A DNA stretch of 64,000 bases. Origin: Acanthaster planci. Taxonomy: Eukaryota; Echinodermata; Asteroidea; Valvatida; Acanthasteridae. The stretch is from positions 7,597,586 to 7,661,585 of the forward strand of contig NW_019091362.1 of assembly GCF_001949145.1 (NCBI RefSeq), given 5' to 3'. The position numbers were made by a program, and so were the translations under genes. Shown in pieces: positions 12,901-21,782 of the stretch. Each line of letters begins with the position of its first letter. The first letter of the stretch is position 1. The notes below the pieces were generated by a model. It saw nothing but the letters and a program-made list of their open reading frames with translations. It ran no database searches and was not told the DNA's origin.

Positions 12901-15900
12901 GCGGATGTCCCTAGAACCTGACGCACCACCCATACGCTAACAAGCGGACAAAAAATCTCATTACCGGAAACCAACGTAGATGCATGCTATCAAGTATTGC
13001 ATAGGTGAGGAACAAAACGGCTGACTGCTTTGACTTTTTGTGGTGATCTGTTGAGCATCAAGTTTTTTTATTTTCGTAAAATTGACATTTTTAATGATGC
13101 AAATTTTGATTGTAAAGAAAAGGAATCGGTTTCATTCATAATACTTACAATGTTGGTACACTGCTACTTTGTAAATAATACCATAATTTAAGTTTGCGTT
13201 ATGTGTCCTGATACATATCACATCATGGCCTGTGTAAATGCATGACATATTACATCATGAAAGCATTAGCGTTATTCCCCCATAAGGCCTGATATTTACC
13301 TGCAGCCTTCTGTTTTCCTCTTCCAATTCTCTGATCTGATCCAGCAGTGCTTGCTCTGAACAAAAATCCAAACGGTAATCAGATCATTTCAGTGTGGTGA
13401 AGCACAAAGCTCAAATCTTAAGAGTTGGATAGAAAACCTCCATAAAAAAACCATGGCCATTTTCTTGGCCAGTTAAAAAGCATACTCAACTGCCGGTGAA
13501 CAAGGAAGTTACAACAGCGAAAAAAAATGGGTTATTTACACTACTTCCGTCTGATTTAAGGAGCATTTGGCATTCAGTTCAGCATCTCTGTGAATTTGAC
13601 AAATTCTTGAATACTGTTTACTGCTGAGGGATTACTTTCTAGCTGAGGTTTGGATGCACTGCAGCATTCCAACCTGAGGCAGTTCAGAGATGAGAGGGTT
13701 TTATTTTAAACTGTCTTAACCAAAGATCGTATAGTGCCAAAGGCGCAAGGTGGATAACTCTGCCCAAAGGGTGTAATAACCATGGGTGCCATTTGAGCAA
13801 GCGATACGCCTGCACAGTTTACGGTAATGCTTAAGCGCAGGCTTACAAGGTGCATGTGCCTGCCGTGGCGCCTGCGCCTATGCATTAATGTGCATTGCGC
13901 AGGCGTATCGCTTGCACAAATGGCGCCCATGCAATTACAACGTTTTACATGTATTCACTGTGAAGTTCGCCATCTTGCGCCGCTTCGTGGCGTCATACGA
14001 TCTTTGGTCTTAACTACCTCAAGCAGAGGTAACAAAATGGCTATATCCTCCTTTGACACACTACAACTAATCCTGACAAATGCTTCCAGTAAACACTCAC
14101 AATGGACAATAGAGCAAACATCAGTCAAACTTTTTATTGTTATTTACGGTTGACAAGGAACTAAGAATTTCCTGAAATGGAAGGATTTGAAAGGGAAAAT
14201 CAACCCTTTGCCACAACAATAAAGTTAGCTTGATAGTCAATTTCAATATCCACGCATGTTTGTATAGTGTGCGAGTTGGATGCAGTTTGATGTTCGATAT
14301 TTGACACTAACATGGGACTGTACAGTGAATGTGTCGGTTCAGCTGTGTATGTTTTTGATGCAGTCCATTTGGATATACTGTGAGTTGAATTCAGACTGGA
14401 GGGCTTGTGATAGTCTTGTGGGGTCTTACGACAGTTTCAAGTGGCCTAAACTAAAACACTGTCTGTGACATGAGCGGGCAGACGTCGCAGGGTAAAGCTT
14501 ACCATTGCGGACTCCTTCTTGACCCTGTGCCTGGGCCATGTTCTCCAGTTCCTCCATGGCCACCTGGGCCTGTTCACTCTTGATCTGCATGATGGCCCGC
14601 GACACTTCAAACAGCTGGAGCAGACGGTCCGGGGCATCGGAATCTGACGGGTTAACCTGCATCAGTTAGTTGCAACAAAATGCAAAACGAATCAGATTAC
14701 ATGCTGTTTTCCTAATTTGCCAGTGTAAAAGGCAAGCTACTGTTAAGATGCCGCCACTTGATAAGTCAATTGCGCTGACCTATTAAGTAAGGAATCTTAA
14801 ATTTTACTTTCTCTTTTCAAAACAATCTTCCATAACCATGAGTTACCAAGGAAAGTGATTGGCTGATGGTGGAACCACAAACAGGTTGTGCCACAAGATC
14901 AACAGATAGCACAAGTCATAGATCACACCGACTGAATGAGTGTGCCCAACATTATGGAATTAACTTGGCATTCACAACAGAGCCTGCCACCTGTCACTGA
15001 GTGTTTCCTTCAACAAGATCACACTTCAAAGTCACTGTCCGTATCTTGTCCATTTCATGTTTCAATTAATATCCCTTTCCAAACTATTTCTGCACAATGC
15101 CACACACACACAAAAAATACCCTTGTAAGTTTTGTATATGCATCTTACATGTAATATGGTGTACATGTATACAAATGGAACGAGACGAACATTGTATTTG
15201 TCGGTAGACAGACACTTGGCTGTTTCAGGAACCTTTTTGGTTTAATAAAAACGGAAGTTGGAACGGGTGGGACTTTGATGACATTTGAAGATTGCTGAAC
15301 AACCAAAATGTTGTGTTGAAAACGTGTACAAAATATATGGGAAAAAATTTAATATTTGAAATTCTATAATAAATCAGGTGATGATGTCATGATGACATCA
15401 CGATTCGGCATACATCCTCAGGAGGTAGACAAAAAATGTGCCGGGTTTGAAGTAAATCAGCGGGAAGTCAGGACCGAAAGTGGTGTGCAGAACGACCCAG
15501 TGTTATGTCAATAGCAAAAATTTGAAAAAGAAGAAAAAAAAAACGAGAGCTTCTTTGTATGTTTGCAACAGAACATAGGGCTTTTCGCTTTTCAATGAAA
15601 ATGTCATCATCATGATTGCATATCTGCAAAGTGTCATCCCACTGGGACATGTACTTTTAAAGATATAGGGCTTAGTAGGATGCACATTTCATGTCACGTG
15701 ACTTATCAACTGATGATGTCATTATCCCATGAGGTCAATTTCCATCTATCACACACTCCCTTCAAAATATCTGCAAAGTTTCAACCCGCTGGCACATGTA
15801 CTTTCAGAAATATAAAGCTTTAAATCATGCACCTTTAATATTACGTGACATTTCAACTAATGACATCATCATTCTATAACATCAATTTTTGTCTATCACA

Positions 15901-17312
15901 CATTCCCTTCCAGATATATGAAAAGTTTCAACCTGCTGGCACATGTACTTCCAGAAATATAAAGTTTTAAATGATGCACCTTTAATATCACTTGACGTTT
16001 CAACTGATGATGTCATCATTTTGCCAGGTCCGGAGTATATGCCCTACGCACTGTGCGCCGTCTATGTTGCAGGCAGATACATGTATTGGGCATCCAGGCA
16101 TACAGTAGCCAATGCACAGTATGCGAATGGGAGTTTCGAGTTGGCAGTTTACATTGTAAGGGGGTTTTTGTAGACGGTGCTTCATGTGTTTGAAGAAGTA
16201 CATTGTACATGTACATGTACACCAGTTATGCACTTCATGCAGCTGACTCCAATGTTTTAGTTGTCATCTTGTGCACAATTCATGCTTATATCTCTTTCGG
16301 TTGATTTTTTACCAAATTTTGAAGACTAAAAGAAGTTTTTATTGTAACTTCCAGTCTGATGACGTCATCGGCCAAAAAACCTCACACACGAGTTGACTGG
16401 GTGAAGATGATCATCTACATCAATTTTCAGGCAATTCAGACAAAATTTGCCAATGACATCTATTCAAAATTCATTTTTCAGAATTTTTAACCTGTCGCTA
16501 AAGGGCGCTCGACAATTAGGTGACGTCATCAGAAGATGATTTGAAGAAAACTATACCCCAACAGACTAACACCGCTGCGGGAGGCCATGGTTGATTTTAT
16601 AAGGATTTTTATAAATTTAACGGGATATTTAAATATTCACAATTTAATAATAAATCACTTGATGACATCATCATGACATAAATACTTCAATATTATCTTC
16701 GTTTTATAGTTAGTGCTTGCTGTAACTTTGACTACGATCAACGATTACTAAAGTACCAAAATAGTGCCTCGAAAACGTGTACAAAGTGAGTGGGCTAAAT
16801 TAAATATTGAAAAATCAATAATAAATCACTTGATGATGTCATCATGACGTCACTCTTCGGCACACATCTATGCAATAATGACTATGCCAACTTTGAATGC
16901 TGTGCGACAAAGATTAATGGCAAAAGTGCTGCACAGAAAAAACGTGTGCAAAGTCTATGGGCTTTGGGCCCAAAAAGAACCCCCCCAACAAAAAATCCTG
17001 ACGAACAGATAGGCTTTTCACTAAATTGCAAAAAAGCTAATAAATAACAAAAAAATGAATAAAAAGAAAAAATATTAAGAAAAACAAAAGCTGTTTCGGC
17101 CGATGACTGAAACTGCTAATTAAATGCCTTTTCACAGAACTTTTTATTGGCTGCATTATTGAAAATTTATTAAGATTGATATGCCTTCTGGGTACATACA
17201 CCGTTTTCAGCCAACTCACCTTTGAAAGGGTACTGAGCAAATCATCAGCAGTGTCTTCTGTCAGCTCCTTGGCATCCAGCCCCATGATGTGATCCCAGTC
17301 GACGGGAGCCAT
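800..17312 (-). CDS. CEP290: CEP290 (centrosomal protein 290), 5' 18 coding exons, partial
   Basis: CEP290 is a very long coiled-coil protein that bridges microtubules and membrane in the ciliary transition zone. Eighteen GT..AG exons splice in frame to 793 codons (joined 17312 down to 800). The start MAPVDWDHIM aligns with human MPPNINWKEIM; ILQALKEQ, AQLDQLTGRNEELR and SLNEQLIHALQ match human stretches almost residue for residue. The predicted product is heptad-rich throughout with no membrane segment. Exon lengths of 144, 54, 153, 183, 90, 123, 124, 165 and 150 bp equal the human exons I recall, and the end point corresponds to about human residue 789. The start ATG has a good context (TCAGCATGG). 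Human CEP290 has about 2,480 residues, so roughly two thirds lies outside the window to the left. One human 7-codon exon (about residues 166-172) was not found here. Identity is very secure; single-base limits of exon 3 are not. Confidence 0.95.
1232..1396 (-). CDS. CEP290: CEP290 coding exon 17
   Basis: Fifty-five codons, acceptor TCTCAG|CTTCTT, donor AACAAG|GTTTGT, phase 0 both ends, the same 165 bp as the human exon. KAQLDQLTGRNEELRRELRQ is the strongest single match to human CEP290 in the window. Confidence 0.95.
1871..2157 (+). repeat. tRNA-derived SINE, family 2 (copy in CEP290 intron)
   Basis: The head carries A-box-like TGACCTAATTGTTAGGG and B-box-like GGGATTCTAATCC. The body has GACCTCAGGCAA, a CACCCAGTGAGGG stretch and ATTGTGTTTGATGAGC. 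The body resembles 58600-58850 in the same order. The copy ends in GCTTTGAGCACC and runs into an ATA-repeat tail shared with the next element, so two SINEs lie tail to tail. Confidence 0.55.
2158..2537 (-). repeat. tRNA-derived SINE, family 1, full-length copy A
   Basis: Read on the minus strand: head with A-box-like TGGCAAGGTAG, B box GGTTCGATTCC (complement at 2470-2484), then a unique body with TGGGTTTTACCCAG and CTGGGGTTTTCCTCCCA, and a 3' end of TATAAATGAATAAATT followed by (ATT)n. The body matches 6893-7231 along its full length in the opposite orientation, which defines the family. B box plus simple-repeat tail is the standard layout of a Pol III SINE. Confidence 0.8.
2596..2817 (-). 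CDS. CEP290: CEP290 coding exon 16
   Basis: Acceptor CCTTAG|GCAAAG, donor GTAGCG|GTAAGT, 74 codons, phase 0 both ends. VEENRQLENSMKEILQALKE and LQIPNLERLVA match human VEENKQLEEGMKEILQAIKE and LIIPSLERLVN. A run of Gly (GGGGGTGG) replaces the human DPDVKGG loop. Confidence 0.92.
3397..3562 (-). CDS. CEP290: CEP290 coding exon 15
   Basis: Acceptor ATCCAG|GGCAGT, donor CTCAAG|GTGAGA, phase 2 to phase 0, 166 bp. It encodes ALGLSADDMVAIEEFTEGLK and a linker richer in Gly and Thr. This is the human region SGLTTEDLNLTENIS, the least conserved part of the product in the window. Confidence 0.82.
3895..3983 (-). CDS. CEP290: CEP290 coding exon 14
   Basis: Acceptor GTTGCAG|GTGTTG, donor CAAAG|GTAGGG, phase 0 to phase 2. 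SQELERLEAERLELKKQVRL matches human KEIESLEEERLDLKKKIRQM. Confidence 0.88.
4640..4817 (-). CDS. CEP290: CEP290 coding exon 13
   Basis: Acceptor GACAG|AAATAT, donor AATCAG|GTGAGT, phase 2 to phase 0, 178 bp. NDLLEENEELRGRLGLDPKE matches human SDFLDENEALRERVGLEPKT. As I recall, human has an intron inside RERVG where this exon runs straight through. Confidence 0.9.
5078..5148 (-). CDS. CEP290: CEP290 coding exon 12
   Basis: Seventy-one bp from acceptor GTCAG|GGTGAA to donor GATCG|GTAGGA, phase 0 to phase 2. GEYGLAEAVQEIKECKKNVA matches human GVYGLEDAVVEIKNCKNQIK. The intron after RD(R) is not at the human position, so introns have moved in this part of the gene. Confidence 0.88.
5422..5602. mobile_element. 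MITE with TTAA target duplication, copy 1
   Basis: Flanked on both sides by TTAA (5418-5421 and 5603-5606). The ends are inverted: CCCCTTC at the left and GAAGGGG at the right. It has no coding capacity. TTAA duplication is typical of piggyBac-like and Kolobok transposons; which of the two cannot be said. Confidence 0.6.
5898..6061 (-). CDS. CEP290: CEP290 coding exon 11
   Basis: Acceptor CACCAG|GAGTGC, donor GAAGCA|GTGAGT, phase 1 to phase 0. QAEADAREKDKQLNEALARM is nearly identical to human LAEADAREKDKELVEALKRL. It is two codons shorter than the human exon I recall. Confidence 0.9.
6578..6701 (-). CDS. CEP290: CEP290 coding exon 10
   Basis: Acceptor ATCCAG|GCCTTG, donor GGTGGAG|GTAAGG, phase 0 to phase 1, 124 bp as in human. 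ALQDKDLQLEALKKELEKSA aligns with human GIQERDSQIKML and onward. It ends in a short Gly-rich stretch. Confidence 0.88.
6893..7231 (+). repeat. tRNA-derived SINE, family 1, copy B
   Basis: This is the same element as 2158-2537 on the other strand: TTCTTTCCTCGCCTT, B box AGTTCAATTCCC (6946-6957), GTGGGTTTTACCCAGA, GGTGCCCTTGTATGCC and a short (TTA)n tail. Its B box is more decayed than in copy A. Confidence 0.8.
7672..7794 (-). CDS. CEP290: CEP290 coding exon 9
   Basis: Forty-one codons, acceptor TTTGAAG|GAAGCG, donor TCACAG|GTATGT, phase 0 both ends. It encodes NKDEQIAELNDIIRQQKEQL and MDTDKTSVVVLSQ, matching human SSKDDEIIEYQQML and LDADKSNVMALQQ. Confidence 0.9.
8516..8605 (-). CDS. CEP290: CEP290 coding exon 8
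   Basis: Thirty codons, acceptor TGTTAG|ATCCAA, donor GGAAA|GTAAGT, phase 0 both ends. IQDLTDQLRGKSGADDEIM and KKVDEWK align with human VQELTDLLKSKNEEDDPIM and AKVEEWK. Confidence 0.9.
9143..9325 (-). CDS. CEP290: CEP290 coding exon 7
   Basis: Sixty-one codons, phase 0 both ends, acceptor CCCAG|AATCTT, donor GAGCAG|GTCAGC. NLTEANEKLQ matches human TLTEANEKIE, and LVLQQSDTVTQTLDKENE matches IVHQTDNVIDQLKKEND. Confidence 0.92.
10303..10455 (-). CDS. CEP290: CEP290 coding exon 6
   Basis: Fifty-one codons, phase 0 both ends, acceptor CCCAG|AATGAC, donor ATTCAG|GTCAGG. DYQRQMESQRESMLQRRGDD aligns with human DYQKQIDSQKETLLSRRGED. Confidence 0.92.
10612..10898. mobile_element. Foldback MITE family A, copy 1
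   Basis: 287 bp with inverted ends CCAAAGATCGTAT / ATATGATCTTTGG and long internal inverted stretches, e.g. GCAAGCGATACGCCTG against CAGGCGTATCGCTTGC. Flanked by the direct repeat TTTTCA (10606-10611 and 10899-10904). A second copy lies at 13720-14007. No transposase is encoded, so it is non-autonomous. Confidence 0.8.
10911..11105. mobile_element. Palindromic element family B, copy 1
   Basis: The ends AATACGGGCG and CACCCGTATT are inverted. The centre is GTCGACCC ... GGGTCGAC with an extra duplicated CACGTTTGTCGACCCAATG stretch. Inner arms read like TTTGCAACGCGTTGGCCAAT. It sits 12 bases after MITE family A copy 1. Related copies lie at 23517-23668 and 63594-63768. Confidence 0.65.
11416..11819. 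mobile_element. MITE with TTAA target duplication, copy 2 (contains assembly gap)
   Basis: Same ends as 5422-5602: TTAA then CCCCTTC at the left, GAAGGGG then TTAA at the right. The 170 undetermined bases (11431-11600) lie inside it, so the gap is probably repeat sequence rather than lost exon. Confidence 0.5.
11431..11600. other. Assembly gap (170 N)
   Basis: A run of undetermined bases in a CEP290 intron between exons 5 and 6. Confidence 1.
12029..12082 (-). CDS. CEP290: CEP290 coding exon 5
   Basis: Eighteen codons, FASRAEEAEREIRELKRD, between acceptor CTTAG and donor GAT|GTAAGT, phase 0 both ends. The size is the same as the human 54-bp exon. The human 21-bp exon that follows was not seen between here and exon 6. 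Confidence 0.87.
12500..12640. repeat. Dispersed foldback repeat shared with TPC2 5' region
   Basis: AGTGGCTGTAGCC and CGTGCGTAATTTCAAGC followed by CAGATGCGGC recur at 50385-50460. Inside this copy, GGCTTGAAATCACAC and GCGTAATTTCAAGC form an inverted pair, so it is probably a degraded foldback transposon. Outer limits are uncertain. Confidence 0.5.
12793..12936 (-). CDS. CEP290: CEP290 coding exon 4
   Basis: Acceptor GTTAG|CGTATG, donor GAGAGG|GTGAGT, phase 0 both ends, 48 codons. LQNEIHELSRQ and LKEKDRELIKERR match human LRNEICQLEKQ and the following stretch. The length equals the human exon. Confidence 0.9.
13301..13356 (-). CDS. CEP290: CEP290 coding exon 3
   Basis: Short coiled-coil exon encoding EQALLDQIRELEEE and NRRLQ, between acceptor TTCAG and donor CTGCAG|GTAAAT. 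It must run from phase 1 to phase 0, so 56 bp is expected; I cannot fix the right end to better than one base. Confidence 0.8.
13720..14007. mobile_element. Foldback MITE family A, copy 2
   Basis: 288 bp, the same layout as 10612-10898 with scattered differences. The ends CCAAAGATCGTAT and ATACGATCTTTGG are almost perfectly inverted. Flanked by TCTTAA on both sides (13714-13719 and 14008-14013). Confidence 0.8.
14503..14656 (-). CDS. CEP290: CEP290 coding exon 2 (human exons 3 and 4 in one)
   Basis: Acceptor GCAG|GTTAACC, donor AATG|GTAAGC, phase 0 to phase 1. It encodes LLQLFEVSRAIMQIKSEQAQ and a following acidic helix. As I recall, human splits this stretch into 78-bp and 70-bp exons; here they are joined in one 154-bp exon. 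Confidence 0.9.
15340..16990. repeat. Repeat block in CEP290 intron 1, with a 147-bp tandem array
   Basis: Three tandem units of 147 bp run from about 15560 to 16020, marked by CTGGCACATGTACTT (first unit CTGGGACATGTACTT) and ATATAAAG phrases at constant spacing (anchors near 15622, 15769 and 15916). Flanking them, AATAAATCACTTGATGA-type segments recur near 15370, 16640 and 16820. The block is full of palindromic TGATGATGTCATCA-like runs and three exact TGACGTCA octamers at 16360, 16521 and 16845. No coding signal is seen. Confidence 0.7.
17220..17312 (-). CDS. CEP290: CEP290 coding exon 1 (start codon)
   Basis: Thirty-one codons from the initiator to LLSTLSK, followed by donor AAAG|GTGAGT; ends in phase 0. 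The human counterpart also ends in phase 0 after LLISLSK. A further untranslated exon upstream is likely, as in human, but I could not place it. Confidence 0.9.
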
Positions 17313-18449
17313 GCTGACAGATGCGCTGAGATGTCTCCACCTGGCTTACAGTACTAGATTATAAATGAAAGTGTCAGAAAATCCAGGCCCGAGTATAAAG
17401 AGACTGGCCACTGTACTATAAAACATGCATCAAATTGGGAGAACCACTGCACTGGAACACCAAGTGGTTCTTCACTGCCATGCTGAGAAGCCTGTAGCAT
17501 GATTGAGGCAATATACGGACAGTAGCCATTCACGCACAAACACACTCAACGCATGCATATTGTGTACGCATACATGTACATGTGTAGGCCTACAGTGTGA
17601 TTGTCAATATGTTGAGGGTGGGGGGGGTAAAAGCTTCAATTTTTTTCTGAAATATGATTTTGCACAATGGACCAAAGGCATTGTGGGAAGGAAGAAAGAA
17701 ATCATTGAACCTTTTGCCCTTACAAAAATGCCTTTCTACCATTGTGCAAATTACTAATGCGATATCGCCTAGCATGCCTAGGCCTATTTCAACTTCAGAC
17801 AATTGCCTTTTCTTTCTAATTCACAATGGAACTTGGAAGATGATTTTTCAAATAAGTGAAGTTAAATGGAGGGAAAAAAATGTTGCATCCTGACTCCACT
17901 TTTCTCATGAAAGGATTATATCATCTCAATAAAAAATAAAAGTCAGTCATTACAGAAATACTGGAAAGACACAAGTTCTAGACTGAGAAACATTTACCGA
18001 TGTCGTTGGGAAATATTTAGAAAATTCTCTTCACTCCCCATAGACTTTGTACACAACTGCTGAAGCAGAGTCAGGATGCAACACTTTTCCAAATGGATAT
18101 TTAATACAGGACATTTACTGGAGAGCACAAGGCTATCGCACAATCGTGTGTTCAGGTGTTGATCGACGATCGCGCAGTAGCAATTGTCCGGAATGTGGGA
18201 CAATTTTTTTTCCCTTTGATTAAACCGGCACACACAATACCTCCATTTTAATGTATTTCATTAATACATCGAATGTTACCATGCTAACTTACATCGATTA
18301 TTATCTGTTTCTTATGAATGCAGCTGGGTTGACAGAATTCATCTTTTATAGCTCCTTTAAGCGCAGAAAAATATGGCGCGTCCTTCGCAACTGTCAAAGG
18401 TCATCACAGGAAACGATCTACCAACAGAGGGCCTCCTGAATCCTGAGCT

Positions 18450-18640
18450 ACAATCCAGGACAAATCTCGTTGGGACATGCCTTCCTCCTCGCCCCGTGTC
18501 AATGTGATTTCTCATTGGATAGGGTTGGGCCAAATCTTGGTCCAATAAAAATGAAATTACCGCAACATTGAACAGGGCAGAGGAAGGATCTTTTCACCGC
18601 GCTTCCCACAAGGTGTTCCAACTATTTTGTCCAGGATTGT
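18450..18640. mobile_element. MITE family C, copy 1
   Basis: Inverted ends ACAATCCAGGACAAA and TTTTGTCCAGGATTGT. The interior CCAAATCTTGGTCCAATAAA and CGCTTCCCACAAGGTGTTCC is shared with 19306-19485. The flanks CTGAGCT and CTGAGTT may be a 7-bp target duplication with one change. Confidence 0.65.
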
Positions 18641-19305
18641 CTGAGTTTTTTAGTGGAAAGTGGGTGTCATGAGTGTGGGTCTGTGTTACGCGCTAGGGCG
18701 GGGGTACGCCGCGTTGCTGTATTGGGCGCTGCTGTGTGAGGCTGTAAGCATTAGATGGTTATGGAATGAAATAAATAATGACTATTATAGGCAAGGTGTG
18801 GTAGTATGCCCTGTCAAGAGCATAATAACCCGCCCCCAAGAAGGTATATGTAAATACGTACTTCCAGCTATGGGTTATGATCATCACCCATCGGTACGGG
18901 ATTTGTTTCAGTGAAGGGTTCATAGTAAATTTGCGCGGATGGGATTGCTGTTCGCAGGTATCCGCAACAAGAGGCAAGTTGGCCATTCGAAATGGGATAA
19001 GTTGGGCGCGTCGTGAACGGTGCACCATACAATTTCAGCACATATCTCTTTCAAATGAAGTTTTTTGTTCGGTCTGAAGGGCTATATGGTCACATGAGGA
19101 GTACACAATTCTGTCTGACCTGTTTTGACTTCCTGGTTGGGTTTCAGATGAAACATTGTAAACATGAAAAAAAAAAGGATGTGACTGACTCTCCTGTTTT
19201 CAATTGAGGTGGTGTATTGTTGCGGATGTCATCGCACTCGCGTGTATCATTTTTGAAGAGCTTGATGTACGCGTTCCCTGTCAGGGTTAGGCGAACTTTT
19301 TACAG

Positions 19306-19485
19306 ACAATCCAGCACAAATCTCGTTGGAACATGCCTCCCCCCGCCCCCTGTCAATGTTGTTTCTCATTGGGTAAGTATGGCCAAATCTTGGTCCAATA
19401 AATGACCGCAACCCTGAATAGGGCAGAAGGGGGACCAGTCACCGCGCTTCCCACAAGGTGTTCCAGCTATTTTGTCCAGGATTGT
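19306..19485. mobile_element. MITE family C, copy 2
   Basis: Same ends and interior as 18450-18640 in the same orientation, about 10 bp shorter. No clear target duplication. It contains GGCCAAATCTTGGTCC, itself a near palindrome. Confidence 0.65.
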
Positions 19486-21545
19486 AGCACCCATAGTGCA
19501 TCCATAGACATAAAATGTGCTTGCACCACAGCAAGTAATTTCCCACAGATAGCAGTGACAAATCCCCATACTTCACAATTTAAAAAATAATAATAATTGG
19601 AACTCTCACAGGTGTTCAGGCTGTGCACAGAAAAACAATGTTCGACATGTACTTTTTCATTTTCCTTTCAATCTTTAGTGGGTTGACCAATGAATTTCGA
19701 GAAATTCTCACCCAAAGCAGACCATCCCTAAAATATATATTAATATATATAACATTTCACTGTCCGGAAAAGTAGCCATTTTGAAAATGCACCCCTCTGC
19801 AAAGCGGCGGCTAAAATAGTGCCACTTTCGGACCCGACTGCATCCAAATTGCTCAGAATTGGAAGCCCAGAGTCCGGCCCAGAGGTTCAGTCTCATATTT
19901 ATTCGATTCCCCAGTTCCATGGCTCTCAGGATCCTCTAATATAGAATATTTTGAGCGTATAACTTATGAGCTCGGCGGACATATTTCTAGCCTATTTACA
20001 TGGGTGCCTCCTCTTGTCGATCGAGCTCTTGGTTATGATCTGTGGTCATTTTCATACATTCAGCTAACCATTATGAGAGACTCACGTCGACAAAACAGAA
20101 ACTACCCAAAAAGAATCATTCATCTAACCTTTGAAGGAGTAACACAATCGAAATATTACGCACAACGAAACGCGAAAAGGTGCCACCTGGATAGGCATTG
20201 GATCCGTACAGCGAAGAATCAATCTCATGGCCGCGTTTTTGTGGCTGTTAGGTGTTGGTGAACCTACATTTTCCATCAGTTTGATATGAGGTTCTCGTCA
20301 ACAACAGAGTTTCCGCTGATGAACGTCAGCAACGATACAAAAGTGGTCCAACTGTTTTCTCCAGACACATGCGTTTCCTACGGGACTTGTATTGTTTCAA
20401 AGGGTCCTATCGGACAAATGGGTGTCACTGGATGCCAGAAACAATGGGGGGAGAGAAATGGGGATGGTGCTCGGATGATTCGGGTAAGAGACCAGGTGGG
20501 TTTGAGGTCATCAAAGGGCATGGAATCTTCGCACATTTTGGTCTGTCTTCACCTGTTGACTAAACACTCCATTTAACGAAACTATCTGATTCATTTGTTT
20601 CCTCCTTAGCTTCTCCTTTTTATATATTTACGACGATCAAAATGTATAGAGCAGGTGGTTATTTTGACACTTCATCAATTATACGGGAAATGGCCGGTGC
20701 GGCCGAAGCGCTCTTCTTCCATCTACGTTTTTGGTCGGTTTTTTTTTTTTGCTCCAATGTGTATATTTTCACGGAATCTATCAAGCGCTGCTGCATCAAA
20801 CAAAGTGCGTGCATTGAGAGGAAGACCGGACGACGTGCAGGGTCTACCTGTTCATGAAAATAAAACTTTAAGGGCGGGATTAATATAATCAGCTGGTTTG
20901 CCTTTTTTCGCTTTCCCGTTGTCGTTTCACCGATAGTAGAAAGAATGTCGAACCGGAAAGTTGCGAAATGCTTTTGTAAGGTGTCGCTCGATAACTTAAG
21001 GGGTGATATGACGTGAAATGCAAGTTGTTAACCATCTCAAAGATCCTAAGAATTTTTGTGACGCAAACAAGACCCACACCCAGAGCTGAGAATTCGAGTA
21101 ACGTCAATTTCGTATCTGGTTCTCTGAGAGCAGGGCGGGCGTGTTAAGTAATGTGTTTCATGAACTATTCACTAATAAATTTTGAGTTCACTTTGGGAGT
21201 GTTCAGTGTTCCAATCATGTACGCTTTTGCGTTAGGGTACAGAGCCTTGTTTTCATAAGCAGCTCTTTCTAAGGCAACGGCCTCGTGTTTGCGCTTTCTA
21301 CGTCACTGGTATATTTTTCCCCAAGTGACGAGGAAATTTGGCGCTGGCTGCCATTACGAGATGTACTAAGTGTTAAAAATCTCACGCTATACCATCACAA
21401 CATATCATAAACACTACACATGCTCTACTCAAATATGGAAATCTTCTGACACTATTACATCAGGGCATTTATAAATTCTGAGGTCTGACACCAATCAAGA
21501 GTGATATTTCCACAAATACCTGTAGGAAAAGTATAGGGGTAGAAA

Positions 21546-21782
21546 ATGAACGGGGCGGACCCAGGACCTTTCCGGGGGGTGGTCAGGCCGAAGAATATAT
21601 ATATTTTTATGTGTCATTTTGTTGCGACAAGCGACAACGATGATGAAACATATATTTGTTTACAATTGATACACTTACTTTAGTTAAGTTTTTTTATTAT
21701 TTCCCCATGTTTTACTTTTTAGTCTGAGAGCGGGGGGGGCTGGGGTCACCCCCCCCCCTGAATCCGTGCCTGCTGAGTTCTC
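21546..21782. repeat. Probable foldback element with G/C homopolymer ends
   Basis: The left end GGCGGACCCAGGACC...CCGGGGGG and the right end CCCCCCCCCTGAATCCGTGCC are loosely inverted around an AT-rich centre. This layout is common in decayed MITEs of marine invertebrates. Limits are approximate. Confidence 0.35.

Noticed and set aside
15560-16020. CRISPR-like array
   Set aside because: Direct tandem units with no spacers in a eukaryotic intron; an ordinary tandem repeat.
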